DNA from: JAAGZL01 sp050290785
GTDB lineage: Bacteria; Pseudomonadota; Gammaproteobacteria; Chromatiales; Chromatiaceae
Reading direction: 5' to 3'
Assembly: GCA_050290785.1 (NCBI GenBank)
Contig: JBNKIR010000038.1
Location: 1 to 40,829, forward strand
Length of the DNA stretch: 40,829 nt
Of this stretch, positions 18,308 to 27,494 are shown piece by piece. Position 1 is the first letter of the stretch. Each line of letters begins with the position of its first letter. The notes under the pieces are model-generated. The model saw only the letters and a program-made list of their open reading frames with translations, searched no databases and had not been told where the DNA came from. The translations under genes and the position numbers were made by a program.

Positions 18308-19650
18308 GCCAGCACCTCCGCCACCGCATCCACGAACGTCTCTCCGCGCTGCTCATACCCCGTGTACATATCAAAACTGGCGCAGGCGGGAGAGAGCAGC
18401 ACCTGATCACCTTCCCGTGCCTGTTCTGCCGCCATGGCCACCGCCTGCCGCATAGAATCAGCACGCAACAGCGGTACCGTGTGCTCCAACGCCTGCTCAA
18501 TGATCGGCGCATCCCGTCCGATCAGCACCACGGCCCTGGCATGTCTGCTCACTTCAGGTGCCAATGGAGAGAAATCCGCCCCCTTGCCGTCGCCACCTGC
18601 TATCAGCACCGTCTTGCCCATGGTTGCAAAACCCTGGAGCGCAGCGATACAGGCGCCGACATTGGTGCCCTTGGAGTCGTTGTACCAACGCACCCCGGCG
18701 TGCTCGGCGACAAACTGGGTACGGTGTGGCAATCCCTTAAACCCCTTCAGGGCATCCAGCATGGAATCTTCCGGCAGCCCCATGGCGCTGCCGATGGCCA
18801 GGGCCGCAAGGGCGTTACTCAGATTGTGTCGTCCCGGCACCAAAAGCTCAGCGGAAGAGAGCAGTCGTCTCTGCTCATAGCAGATCCACTCCTCGCCATC
18901 GTCCTGGCGCAGACCGAAGCAGTTGAGATCGGGTTCACCCAGGGTATAGAGCAGGTCGCTCTCATGGCCCTTGCGCATGGACGCAACGACGGGATCGTCC
19001 AGGTTATAGACGCCTATCTCGGCCCCGTTGTATATCTCTGACTTGACCCTGGAATAGGCCTCCACGTCGGGATATCTATCCATATGGTCCGATGAGACAT
19101 TCAATACCACTGCGGCCCTGGGAGTGAGTGAAGAGGTGGTCTCCAGCTGAAAACTGGACAGCTCCAGGATGTACATCTCGGCCTCAGGGTCCAGCAGGTC
19201 CAGCGCCGGCTCACCCAGATTACCGCCGATCCTCGCCTTCAGCCCCGCCCTATCGGCCATGGCGCCCACCATGGTGGTCACGGTGCTCTTGCCGTTGGAT
19301 CCGGTGATGGCGGCCACCGGGGCCTGCGCCTCCCGGGCGAAGATCTCGATATCACCGATCACAGGCACGCCGCGTCCCATGGCATCCTGTATCAGGGGCT
19401 CGGACACAGGCACTCCCGGTGATACCACCAGTTGTTCGGCAGCCGCGAAGACCGACTCCTTGAAGCCGCCGAGAAACAGGGCCACATCCGGTAGATCCAC
19501 CTTCAGATCGTCGAGTCCGGGAGGATCTTCTCTGGTATCGGTAACGGCCACAGAGACGCCCTGGGATGCCAGATAGCGCGCGCAGGAGAGCCCGGTCTTT
19601 CCCAGACCTACGATCAGAGTCTTATACTCCTTCATACCGCTCTGCTGCAC
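18304..19650 (-). CDS. murD: UDP-N-acetylmuramoyl-L-alanine--D-glutamate ligase MurD
   Basis: Adds D-Glu to UDP-MurNAc-L-Ala. The 448 residues hold an N-terminal Rossmann-like loop VGLGKTGLSCARYL, the P-loop ITGSNGKSTVTTMVG, NVSSDHMDRY, and PGRHNLSNALAALAIG. The GTG at 19650 has GGGGAGG 5 nt upstream; an internal ATG at 19635 (MKEYKTLIVGLG) is the alternative. mraY ends 35 nt upstream, one of the few non-overlapping junctions in this block. Confidence 0.97.
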   Translation of the reverse strand: MQQSGMKEYKTLIVGLGKTGLSCARYLASQGVSVAVTDTREDPPGLDDLKVDLPDVALFLGGFKESVFAAAEQLVVSPGVPVSEPLIQDAMGRGVPVIGDIEIFAREAQAPVAAITGSNGKSTVTTMVGAMADRAGLKARIGGNLGEPALDLLDPEAEMYILELSSFQLETTSSLTPRAAVVLNVSSDHMDRYPDVEAYSRVKSEIYNGAEIGVYNLDDPVVASMRKGHESDLLYTLGEPDLNCFGLRQDDGEEWICYEQRRLLSSAELLVPGRHNLSNALAALAIGSAMGLPEDSMLDALKGFKGLPHRTQFVAEHAGVRWYNDSKGTNVGACIAALQGFATMGKTVLIAGGDGKGADFSPLAPEVSRHARAVVLIGRDAPIIEQALEHTVPLLRADSMRQAVAMAAEQAREGDQVLLSPACASFDMYTGYEQRGETFVDAVAEVLA

Positions 19651-19685
19651 CTATGCCTCCCCTGTCTCTGCCAAAATTTGCATAT

Positions 19686-20768
19686 CTAACGGATCTTCAG
19701 ACTGGCCAATCCGATCAGCACCAGGATTACCGTGATGATCCAAAAACGTACGATGACCCTAGGCTCCGGCCACCCCTTGAGTTCAAAGTGGTGATGCAGC
19801 GGCGCCATACGGAATATGCGTCTCCCGGTAAGCTTGTATGAGCCCACCTGCAGGATCACCGATACCGTCTCCATCACAAACACACCGCCCATGACCACCA
19901 GCACCAGTTCCTGACGGGCCACTATCGCCACGATACCCAGGGCCGCACCCAGGGCCAGCGCACCCACATCGCCCATGAACACCTGGGCCGGATAGGCGTT
20001 AAACCAGAGGAACCCCAGACCGGAACCGACCAGGGCGCCACAAAATATCACCACCTCACCCAGTCCGGGCAGGTATGGGATCAACAGATACTCGGCAATC
20101 TTGGCGTGACCGGACACATAGACAAATATGCCCAGGGCGCCGGCGACCAACACCGTAGGCATGATCGCCAGACCATCCAGACCATCGGTGAGATTGACCG
20201 CATTACTGGAACCTACGATGACGAAGTAGGCCAGGATCACAAACCAGGGGCCCAGATCAATCACTACATGCTTTACAAAGGGGATGATCAGCTGGGTCTC
20301 GGCAGGCTGCTCCGCGGTCATATACAGAAACATGGCGGCCGCCAGACCCACCAGAGACTGGGAAAGATATTTGTATCTGGCCGCCAGACCCTTGGGATCC
20401 TTCAGGGCGAGCTTCTTGTAATCGTCATAGAAACCGATGACGCCGAACAGCATGGTCACCAGCAGCACCACCCAGACATAACGGTTGCCAAGATCACACC
20501 AGAGCAGGGTGCTCACGCCGATGGCGACCAACAGCAGGGTACCGCCCATGGTGGGGGTGCCGGCCTTGGATAGATGGCTCTGCGGACCGTCATCACGCAC
20601 CGTCTGACCGATCTGATGAAAACTCAATCTGCGTATCATCACCGGACCGACCAGGAATGATATGAGCAGCGCCGTAAGCGCACCCAGGATCGCCCGCAGG
20701 GTCAGATACTGGAACACATTGAATCCAGGATCGAACTGTGAGAGGAATTGCGCCAGATATAGCAACAT
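19686..20768 (-). CDS. mraY: Phospho-MurNAc-pentapeptide transferase MraY
   Basis: An integral membrane enzyme that makes lipid I from UDP-MurNAc-pentapeptide and undecaprenyl phosphate. The 360 residues have about ten transmembrane helices. They carry the Asp motif FYDDYKKL, NLTDGLDGLA, FMGDVGALALG and the MraY-specific HHHFELKGWPE near the C-terminus. It begins 1 nt after the murF stop. Confidence 0.98.
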   Translation of the reverse strand: MLLYLAQFLSQFDPGFNVFQYLTLRAILGALTALLISFLVGPVMIRRLSFHQIGQTVRDDGPQSHLSKAGTPTMGGTLLLVAIGVSTLLWCDLGNRYVWVVLLVTMLFGVIGFYDDYKKLALKDPKGLAARYKYLSQSLVGLAAAMFLYMTAEQPAETQLIIPFVKHVVIDLGPWFVILAYFVIVGSSNAVNLTDGLDGLAIMPTVLVAGALGIFVYVSGHAKIAEYLLIPYLPGLGEVVIFCGALVGSGLGFLWFNAYPAQVFMGDVGALALGAALGIVAIVARQELVLVVMGGVFVMETVSVILQVGSYKLTGRRIFRMAPLHHHFELKGWPEPRVIVRFWIITVILVLIGLASLKIR

Positions 20769-20769
20769 G

Positions 20770-22143
20770 TCAGACCCCCTCCCCCTGACTGAGACCAGCC
20801 ACCACCGTCTCCATACCTGCGGAGCGTGAACCTTTAATCAAAACCATATCCCCGGACCTCAATTCTCTTTTCAGTTGTTCTAGTAGTTGTTCTTTTTGCT
20901 TGAAGCCATGACCGCCCTGACCAAACGACGATGCAACAGCGGACGCCGCACCGACCGCATACACCCGGTCGACGCCGGACTCTCTGGCCCTCTCGCCCAG
21001 TTGCCGGTAATCCTCTTCGATCCCTGCCCCCACCTCGGCCAGCTCACCCAGCACCAGGAATCGGCGCTGTTCGGCCCCACCCATCCCGGCAAGGACATCG
21101 ATGGCCGCCGCTACCGAATCGGGGTTGGCGTTATAGCTGTCGTCTATGATCTGCACGCCATCAGCCCCGATGACCGGACAGAGGCGTCCCTTGACCGGAC
21201 GCACGTCCTTCAGCCCAGCTCGAATCTCGTCCGGACCAGCCCCCATGACTCCGGCCACGGCAATGGCCGCCAGGGCGTTTCTGCAGTTGTGGATACCGGC
21301 CAGCCCCAGTTCCACCTCAAACTCGCCTGTCGGCGTGCATACCGGAAAACAGTTGAAAAAACCGTCCGCCCGCCACTCGGGACGCAGCTCAGCGATAGAG
21401 CTGGAGACATCCGCCGAGCCATCAAATCCGAAGCTGACGACCCTTCTGGATCCGGCCTGTTCGCGCCAGAGGGCGGCGAAATCGTCATCTGCGTTCAGGA
21501 CAAAGGTCCCGGTCTCGACCACCCCGCTTATGATCTCGCCCTTGGCCCTGGCCACACCTTCCAGGCTGCCGAAGCCCTCCAGATGGGCCCTGCCGGCGTT
21601 GGTGATCACCGCCACGTCGGGCCGGGCGATGCGGGTCAAGGTATCGATCTCGCCCGGATGATTTGCCCCCATCTCCACTACCGCATACTCCTCATCCTGG
21701 AGACGCAGCAGGGTAAGCGGCAGGCCCACCTCGTTGTTCAGATTGCCCTGGGTCGCCAGCACCTTGCCCTTGCGCGCCATGATCGACGCCAGCATCTCCT
21801 TCACCGTGGTCTTGCCGTTGCTGCCGGTGATGGCCGCTACCATGGCCCCGCCCCTCTCTCTCCAGATGGAGGCCAGTGCTCCCAGCCCCTTCAGGGTGTC
21901 CTGCACCAACAGTCCGGGCAGATCCACATCCAGCTCGCGCTGTACCATGGCCGCTACCGCCCCGGCCTGTTGCGCCTGAAACAGATAGTCATGACCATCG
22001 AAATTGGGGCCGCTCAGGGCCACGAACAACTGCCCTGGCCGCAGGCTGCGGCTGTCGGTACTGACGGATGTGAAGACGGCATCCTCCCCCAGCACTCTGC
22101 CGCTGATGAGTTTGGCGCCCTCTGAGAGGCTGAGGCTTATCAT
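20770..22143 (-). CDS. murF: UDP-MurNAc-tripeptide--D-Ala-D-Ala ligase MurF
   Basis: Attaches the dipeptide made by Ddl to complete the UDP-MurNAc-pentapeptide. The 457 residues show VSTDSRSLRPGQLFVALSG at the N-terminus, the P-loop ITGSNGKTTVKEMLAS, EMGANHPGEI, NAGRAHLEGFGS and DDSYNANPDS, all typical of MurF. The start overlaps the murE stop by 4 nt. Confidence 0.98.
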   Translation of the reverse strand: MISLSLSEGAKLISGRVLGEDAVFTSVSTDSRSLRPGQLFVALSGPNFDGHDYLFQAQQAGAVAAMVQRELDVDLPGLLVQDTLKGLGALASIWRERGGAMVAAITGSNGKTTVKEMLASIMARKGKVLATQGNLNNEVGLPLTLLRLQDEEYAVVEMGANHPGEIDTLTRIARPDVAVITNAGRAHLEGFGSLEGVARAKGEIISGVVETGTFVLNADDDFAALWREQAGSRRVVSFGFDGSADVSSSIAELRPEWRADGFFNCFPVCTPTGEFEVELGLAGIHNCRNALAAIAVAGVMGAGPDEIRAGLKDVRPVKGRLCPVIGADGVQIIDDSYNANPDSVAAAIDVLAGMGGAEQRRFLVLGELAEVGAGIEEDYRQLGERARESGVDRVYAVGAASAVASSFGQGGHGFKQKEQLLEQLKRELRSGDMVLIKGSRSAGMETVVAGLSQGEGV

Positions 22144-23657
22144 GCGGTGACCTCCTGCAAGGCCAGCAGGACCTGTTCGCGATCACTGAAATGGAGCCTC
22201 TTATCGCCGACCAACTGATAATCTTCATGTCCCTTGCCGCATACCATGACCAGATCGCCCGCAGCGGCATCGGCCACGGCCAGACGTATGGCCTTGGCCC
22301 GGTCACGTTCCACCGGTACGCTGCTGGGGTTCTCCATCCCCTTCAGGATATCCGTGATGATCCAGTCGCCATCTTCGGTGCGCGGATTGTCATCGGTGAG
22401 GATCACCTTATCGGCCAGGCGTTCAGCTATCCCGCCCATCAGGGGGCGTTTTCCCGTATCCCTGTCCCCGCCACAACCGAACACACAGATCATGCGCGCA
22501 CCGGTGTGGGCCCGTGCCGCCTTCAATGCGTGCTCCAGGGCATCGGGCGTGTGGGCGTAATCCACCACAACCAGCGGCTTCCCATCACCCCCCAGACGCT
22601 CCATGCGCCCCGGCACGGTCTGGAGGTGGGAGACGCGATCCAGCGCGGATTGCAGCGACAGCCCTTTAAACATCAACACATTCAATACCGCCAGCAGGTT
22701 GCTGACATTAAACCGCCCCAACAGGCCGGTACGTATCTCGCCGTCACCACGACTGGTCTGGATGCGAACGGACATGCCATGGATATCCTGCTCTATCTCC
22801 TGGGCCCAGGCCCAGTCATCCAGGCGCTCAGGTATCTCATCCCGCCGATTCAGACCATAACCCAGGGCCAGGACACCCGCCGGGAGTCTGCTCAGGATCT
22901 TCAGTCCGAATTCGTCATCCAGGTTTATCACGGCACAGCGAATACCCGGCATCTTGAACAGACGCAGCTTGGACTCCCCATAGGCCTCCATGCTGCCGTG
23001 ATAGTCCAGATGATCCCTACTCAGGTTGGTGAATACCGCCACATCATAGTGCACATCCTCCACCCGTCCCTGCTCCAGGGCATGGGAGGAGACCTCCATG
23101 GCGATGGAACCGGCCCCCCTCTCCTTCAGGTCAGCCAGCAGTCGCTGCAGCTCGATAGGATCTGGTGTGGTGTGTGTGCCTGGGGTGAGATCACCTGGAA
23201 AACCGTTACCCAGGGTCCCTATCACACCGCACTTCGCCCGTTCGCCCAGGGCCTGAGCCAGGAACAAAGTGGAGCTGGTCTTGCCGTTGGTTCCGGTAAA
23301 GCCGGTCACACTCATGTGATGGCTTGGGTTTTTATAGAAGCGGCCGGCTATCTTGCTGGCCTTATAACTGAGTTTTGGGATCTCGATAAATGGTACGTCA
23401 GCGGCAAGATCCAACTCCCGTATCTGCCGTGCACTCCAGTTGTCGTCCTGTTCATAGGCCACCGCTACCGCACCACTCTCCAGGGCCTGCTTCACATGGT
23501 CCAGACCGTGCTGATCCACACCGGAGCAGGCCAGAAACAGGCTGCCCGGCGTTATCTTGCGGCTGTCCAGTACAACGGAGCTCACCAGGAGATCACTATC
23601 GATCTCAGATGCGGTCAGACCATCCAACAGATAGGCAAGTCTCTGCTCAGACATCAC
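22140..23657 (-). CDS. murE: UDP-MurNAc-L-Ala-D-Glu--2,6-diaminopimelate ligase MurE
   Basis: Adds the third stem-peptide residue. The 505 residues include VLDSRKITPGSLFLA, the P-loop FTGTNGKTSSTLFLAQ, TNLSRDHLDYHG and VVDYAHTPDALE. The motif DDNPRTE marks meso-diaminopimelate specificity as opposed to lysine. The start overlaps the ftsI stop by 4 nt (two ATGs in tandem). Confidence 0.98.
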   Translation of the reverse strand: MMSEQRLAYLLDGLTASEIDSDLLVSSVVLDSRKITPGSLFLACSGVDQHGLDHVKQALESGAVAVAYEQDDNWSARQIRELDLAADVPFIEIPKLSYKASKIAGRFYKNPSHHMSVTGFTGTNGKTSSTLFLAQALGERAKCGVIGTLGNGFPGDLTPGTHTTPDPIELQRLLADLKERGAGSIAMEVSSHALEQGRVEDVHYDVAVFTNLSRDHLDYHGSMEAYGESKLRLFKMPGIRCAVINLDDEFGLKILSRLPAGVLALGYGLNRRDEIPERLDDWAWAQEIEQDIHGMSVRIQTSRGDGEIRTGLLGRFNVSNLLAVLNVLMFKGLSLQSALDRVSHLQTVPGRMERLGGDGKPLVVVDYAHTPDALEHALKAARAHTGARMICVFGCGGDRDTGKRPLMGGIAERLADKVILTDDNPRTEDGDWIITDILKGMENPSSVPVERDRAKAIRLAVADAAAGDLVMVCGKGHEDYQLVGDKRLHFSDREQVLLALQEVTA

Positions 23658-25423
23658 CTCTCCCTCCCATGGGTGTCGGCCATGCGCAGACCATCTGATG
23701 GCAGCTTGTCCGGCGATATGTTCAACAGACGCAAAGCGCCACCCATCACCTTGGAAAAGAGGGGCGCCGCGACCTGTCCGCCGTAATATTTTCCGGCACT
23801 GGGTTCATCTATCACCACCACCGTTACCAGTCTGGGATCACTGGCCGGGGCCATGCCGGCAAATATGGCGAAGAACCTATCCTCCGCATATCCGCCCGCG
23901 ATGCTCTTGCGAACGGTCCCGGTCTTACCGGCCACCCTGTAACCCTTGATGGCGGCCGCCGGCGCGGTACCTTCTGGCGAGACCACCGCCTCCATCATCG
24001 AACGCACCATGCGTGCGGTCGATGCCCTGAACACCCTGAACCCCTCCGTATCACCATAACTACGCTTCAGGGTTATCGGGCGGCTGATGCCGTCCGCCGC
24101 CAACACCGTATAGGCGTGGGCCAGTTGCAGGGGGGTGACGGAGAGGCCATATCCGAACGACAGGGCCGCCTGATCAAAATCGGTCCAGACATCGTAGTCA
24201 GGCAGATGTCCGGATGCCTCACCGGGAAAACCGCTACCGGGGGCAGCCCTGAAGCCAAGACTCAGCAACGTGACCCACAGGTCTTCAGGGGGTACATTCA
24301 GGGCGATCTTGCTGATGCCAACGTTACTGGATTTTTTGATCACAGTACCGACAGGGATGGCGCCGTAGTTGCGGGTGTCTTTTATCGTGTTTTTCCCGAC
24401 CTTATAGTATCCGGGCGCGGTATCGATAATCGTATTCGACTTTATGATGTCATTATCCAGGGCACAGGCGACGATAAACGGCTTCATGGTGGAGCCCGGT
24501 TCAAACACATCGGTTATGGCACGGTTGCGCAACTTGCCACCGCTGCGTTTGGTGGAACTGTTGGGGTTAAATGACGGCTGATTAACCATAGCCAACACTT
24601 CACCTGTCTTAACGTCCAAAATGACAACGGACCCGGAACGGGCCTTGTTTAGTGCTACTGCCGCCTTTAACTCCCGGTAGGCCAGAAATTGCAATCGCCG
24701 GTCCAGACTTAGCTGCAAGGTGTGGCCCGGTCGCGGCGACCTGATATTTTCCACATCCGCCACCACCCTTGATCTTCCATCCTTTATGACCCGCTTGCTG
24801 CCGGTGGTCCCTTTCAGCCAGTCATTGAAGGCCAGCTCCATCCCCTCCTGACCCTGATCATCGATATTGGTAAAACCGACCACATGGGAGAACACCTCAC
24901 CGCTGGGGTAGAAACGACGGTATTCATGTTGCAGTTCAATCCCGGCGAGCTTGTTCTCGCGCACTACATGCATCACCTTTTCACTCAGATCAGGATTGGC
25001 GCGGCGTTTCAGATACAGGAATGAACGATCGTCACGCTCACGAATCTGTTTTTGCAGCTCCTGCACATTTCTGCCCAGCACCTTTGCGATCGGCGCCAGG
25101 TCTTCGGTCTTGGTGCTTATCACCCTGGGATTGGCCCAGATAGAGTCCACCGGGGTGCTTACCGCCAGCGGCTCCCCCCTGCGATCCAGGATCATCCCCC
25201 TATGGGCTGGGACCTCCACCACACGCAGATGACGCCGCTCCCCCTCATGCTGCAGGAAGTCGGTCTCAAAGATCTGCTGATCAAAGGCACGCCAGATGAC
25301 CGCCAACCCGGCCATCCAGAGCAGGGTCAATATGGTCCAGCGACGCAGACGGTAACGCGGCAGTTCCGCCTGCTCCTGCTTCATAATGGTTGCCGCCCGT
25401 TTTTTGCGTTTTTCGCTTGCCAT
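23654..25423 (-). CDS. ftsI: Septal transpeptidase FtsI (PBP3)
   Basis: A class B penicillin-binding protein that crosslinks septal peptidoglycan. The 589 residues have a short cytoplasmic N-terminus, one membrane helix (about residues 30-45), a pedestal domain with RGMILDRRGEPLAVS, and a transpeptidase domain. Catalytic motifs are STMK (nucleophile Ser in EPGSTMKPF), SSN, and KTGT (VAGKTGTVRK). It lies 2 nt after ftsL and overlaps murE by 4 nt. Confidence 0.98.
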   Translation of the reverse strand: MASEKRKKRAATIMKQEQAELPRYRLRRWTILTLLWMAGLAVIWRAFDQQIFETDFLQHEGERRHLRVVEVPAHRGMILDRRGEPLAVSTPVDSIWANPRVISTKTEDLAPIAKVLGRNVQELQKQIRERDDRSFLYLKRRANPDLSEKVMHVVRENKLAGIELQHEYRRFYPSGEVFSHVVGFTNIDDQGQEGMELAFNDWLKGTTGSKRVIKDGRSRVVADVENIRSPRPGHTLQLSLDRRLQFLAYRELKAAVALNKARSGSVVILDVKTGEVLAMVNQPSFNPNSSTKRSGGKLRNRAITDVFEPGSTMKPFIVACALDNDIIKSNTIIDTAPGYYKVGKNTIKDTRNYGAIPVGTVIKKSSNVGISKIALNVPPEDLWVTLLSLGFRAAPGSGFPGEASGHLPDYDVWTDFDQAALSFGYGLSVTPLQLAHAYTVLAADGISRPITLKRSYGDTEGFRVFRASTARMVRSMMEAVVSPEGTAPAAAIKGYRVAGKTGTVRKSIAGGYAEDRFFAIFAGMAPASDPRLVTVVVIDEPSAGKYYGGQVAAPLFSKVMGGALRLLNISPDKLPSDGLRMADTHGRER

Positions 25424-25425
25424 GG

Positions 25426-25698
25426 TCAGGGCCTGATCACCTTTACTTCCTCAACCAGAGGTATACGCATGTGTAGTTTCTCGCGCGCAATCTTTTCTAT
25501 ACGGCCGTGGGTAGCCCAGGTGCTCTGCTCCAACTGCAAACGGCCCCACTCCACATCTATCGCATCACGCTTGTTTCTAATCGATTCCAGCTCGGCAAAA
25601 TGGATACGGGATGCATATTTCGCATAGACCACCCCGGTGGCCGACAGGGCCACAGCCAACCCCAGCAAGCCAACGGTGACGACGTGCTGCCTGCTCAT
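25426..25698 (-). CDS. ftsL: Cell division protein FtsL
   Basis: A 90-residue bitopic protein with one N-terminal transmembrane helix (about 7-26) and a periplasmic leucine-zipper-like coiled coil (HFAELESIRNKRDAIDVEWGRLQLEQ), ending in REKLHMRIP. This is the usual FtsL pattern; it pairs with FtsB and FtsQ. The assignment rests mainly on size, topology and position between rsmH and ftsI, since the family is poorly conserved. The start overlaps the rsmH stop by 4 nt. Confidence 0.93.
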   Translation of the reverse strand: MSRQHVVTVGLLGLAVALSATGVVYAKYASRIHFAELESIRNKRDAIDVEWGRLQLEQSTWATHGRIEKIAREKLHMRIPLVEEVKVIRP

Positions 25699-26630
25699 GC
25701 CATCCGCTCCGCAACCCTTAACACGGCACTACGCGCCCTGGGGTTTGCCGCGATCTCCTCGGATGAGGGGTAGATGGCCTTGCCTACGGATCGCATCTTG
25801 GGTTTTAGCTGTTCCTGTGTTACCGGCAGATCCGCCGGAAAATCATCGCCGCGCTCACAATCCCGGATAAAGCGCTTAACAATCCTGTCTTCCAGAGAGT
25901 GGAAGCTCACCACGGCCAGCCGCCCAAGCGGAGCCAGAACGTCGATTGACTGCTCAAGACACCGTTTAAGATCATCCAGTTCCTTATTTATATAGATACG
26001 TATGGCCTGGAAACTTCTGGTTGCCGGATGCTTCTCTCTCTCTTTCGTTGGGCATGCCTTTTCAATAATCGCCGCCAGCTGCCCGGTTGTTGTTATGGAA
26101 CCCTCCCGCCGCGCATCAACAATCGCTTGCGCTATACGGCGGGAAAAACGTTCGTCGCCAAAATCTTTCAATACCTGTGCTATCTCTCCGCTCTCGGCCG
26201 TCGCCAACCACTCTGCCGCACTCACGCCCGAGGAGGTATCCATACGCATATCCAGAGGTCCATCGCGCAGGAAACTAAAACCGCGCGTTGGGTCATCCAG
26301 TTGGGGAGACGAGACCCCCAGGTCCAGCAGTATGCCGTCGACCTTTCCAGCTACACCATCTTGTTGTGCCAGCTGTTCCAACATGGCGAATGACCCATGC
26401 CTGATTAAAAACCTTTCATCCCTGCCGAACTTCTCTTCCGCATAGGCAACTGCCTGCGGGTCCTTATCTATCGCCAGCAACCTCCCGCCAACGCCAAGCT
26501 GCTGTAAAATCGCACCGCTATGCCCCCCACGGCCGAATGTCCCATCCACGTATATCCCGGAAGGCAAAATATTCAGGGCCTTCAGCGCCTCGTTAAAGAG
26601 CACCGGGACATGGTCGAATAGCGCATTCAT
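25695..26630 (-). CDS. rsmH: 16S rRNA (cytosine-1402-N4) methyltransferase RsmH
   Basis: A 311-residue SAM-dependent methyltransferase (formerly MraW). The N-terminal HVPVLFNEALKALNI and the SAM loop GTFGRGGHSGAIL are followed by DGILLDLGVSSPQLDDPTRGFSF, ATRSFQAIRIYINKEL and VVSFHSLEDRIVKRF. Its ATG shares one base with the mraZ stop (TGATG). Confidence 0.98.
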   Translation of the reverse strand: MNALFDHVPVLFNEALKALNILPSGIYVDGTFGRGGHSGAILQQLGVGGRLLAIDKDPQAVAYAEEKFGRDERFLIRHGSFAMLEQLAQQDGVAGKVDGILLDLGVSSPQLDDPTRGFSFLRDGPLDMRMDTSSGVSAAEWLATAESGEIAQVLKDFGDERFSRRIAQAIVDARREGSITTTGQLAAIIEKACPTKEREKHPATRSFQAIRIYINKELDDLKRCLEQSIDVLAPLGRLAVVSFHSLEDRIVKRFIRDCERGDDFPADLPVTQEQLKPKMRSVGKAIYPSSEEIAANPRARSAVLRVAERMA

Positions 26631-27085
26631 CAGATTGAGAGTGTTTCCAGATCCGGCGGCAGATCCTGTTCCAGATCAGACTCTTCAAGCCAGCCATCAC
26701 GCGCCTCGTTCCAACGCCCTTCATCCCACAACTCGAACTTATTACCCTGACCGATCAACACTGCATGCTTGTTCATCTGGGCAAACTCCCTAAGTGGTGG
26801 CGGCAACAGGATCCGGCCCTGTCCATCCATATCCACCTCGACCGCATGACCTACCAGCAGGCGCTGCAAACGACGGGTGGCCTTATTAAAGGTAGGGAGA
26901 CGCATCAATTTGCGCTCAATCTCCTGCCACTCCGGCGCCGGATAGAGCAATAGACACTGGTCGCCTGGGTCTACGGTTATGACCAACTGAGAGGCGCAAC
27001 AATCCTTCAGACGCTCGCGATACTTGGTCGGTATCGCAAAACGCCCCTTTGCATCCAGATTTAGGCTGCTAACCCCTCGAAACAA
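26630..27085 (-). CDS. mraZ: MraZ transcriptional regulator of the dcw cluster (TTG start)
   Basis: MraZ is a SpoVT/AbrB-like DNA-binding protein that represses its own dcw promoter. Two tandem domains are visible: SSLNLDAKGRFAIPTKYRE and the second copy EVDMDGQGRILLPPPLREF. With a TTG start at 27085 the protein is 151 residues and begins MFRGVSSLNLD, matching the classical MraZ N-terminus. AAGGGGAG lies 8 nt upstream. A longer GTG-initiated frame to 27133 would begin almost at the predicted transcription start and would overlap the operator boxes, so I reject it. The stop overlaps the rsmH start by 1 nt. Confidence 0.93.
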   Translation of the reverse strand: MFRGVSSLNLDAKGRFAIPTKYRERLKDCCASQLVITVDPGDQCLLLYPAPEWQEIERKLMRLPTFNKATRRLQRLLVGHAVEVDMDGQGRILLPPPLREFAQMNKHAVLIGQGNKFELWDEGRWNEARDGWLEESDLEQDLPPDLETLSI

Positions 27086-27109
27086 GATCAGGTCTCCCCT
27101 TTGTCTTTT

Positions 27110-27184
27110 CCATAAAAACCCACTTTTCACCACTTAACGCCATAATATGTACGATATTCCCCACTTGTCAAGGCGAATACCCCA
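27110..27184 (-). promoter_or_regulatory. Predicted MraZ operator: phased TGG(G) boxes
   Basis: On the minus strand, TGG-starting pentamers begin at 27184 (TGGGG), 27163 (TGGGG), 27142 (TGGCG), 27132 (TGGTG), 27122 (TGGGT) and 27112 (TGGAA). Spacings are 21, 21, 10, 10 and 10 nt, so all are on one helix face. MraZ is known to bind TGGG-type repeats at about 10-bp periodicity. The boxes flank and overlap the -10 and start site. Confidence 0.65.
27142..27171 (-). promoter_or_regulatory. dcw cluster promoter (Pmra)
   Basis: On the minus strand a consensus TTGACA (27166-27171) is 18 nt from TATTAT (27142-27147). Transcription would start near 27135, giving a leader of about 50 nt before the mraZ TTG. 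This is the strongest promoter-like sequence in the window and is placed where the dcw promoter is expected. Confidence 0.8.
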
Positions 27185-27186
27185 CA

Positions 27187-27494
27187 AAAACAGAAAAAGT
27201 TCCTTTAAAGACAGGGAGTTACGGAGTGGTATTAATGGCGCAACAAGGGAAATAAAACACACTAAAACAGCGCGCTAAAGTTGCAACTTAAAGTGATTTG
27301 TTAGGAGTTTTGGGAGTTTTATTCTTATCTTATGTGAGACCGGTTACCACTTTTCATCCCAACGAAGACTGTTAGGCAAAGATCGAGGAAAAAGAGCGTG
27401 GAACCCTAATTTAAGTCGTTTGGAAATAGATAACACCAAAAAAGCAGGCCGCAAATGAACGCGAATAGTTATTTGATGACACATAATTGAAGGT
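27187..27494. other. Intergenic region between mraZ and rnpB
   Basis: About 300 nt without a convincing gene on either strand. It is AT-richer than its surroundings. The only recognisable item is a copy of the dispersed short repeat at 27438-27467, which is oriented as a possible 3' end for rnpB. I see no strong intrinsic terminator hairpin. Confidence 0.5.
27438..27467 (-). repeat. Dispersed short repeat with trailing T-tract
   Basis: On the minus strand it shares a 19-nt core (TATTCGCGTTCATTTGCGG, one letter per base) with part of the copy at 2587-2624. Like that copy, it is followed by a C-rich step and then six T. It lies just downstream of rnpB. Confidence 0.6.

Noticed and set aside
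20887..23786. Long plus-strand open frames opposite murF (412 codons) and murE (531 codons)
   Set aside because: They mirror well-conserved Mur ligases with all motifs on the minus strand. Their translations are rich in His, Gln and Arg and show no domain; they are shadows of GC-biased codons.
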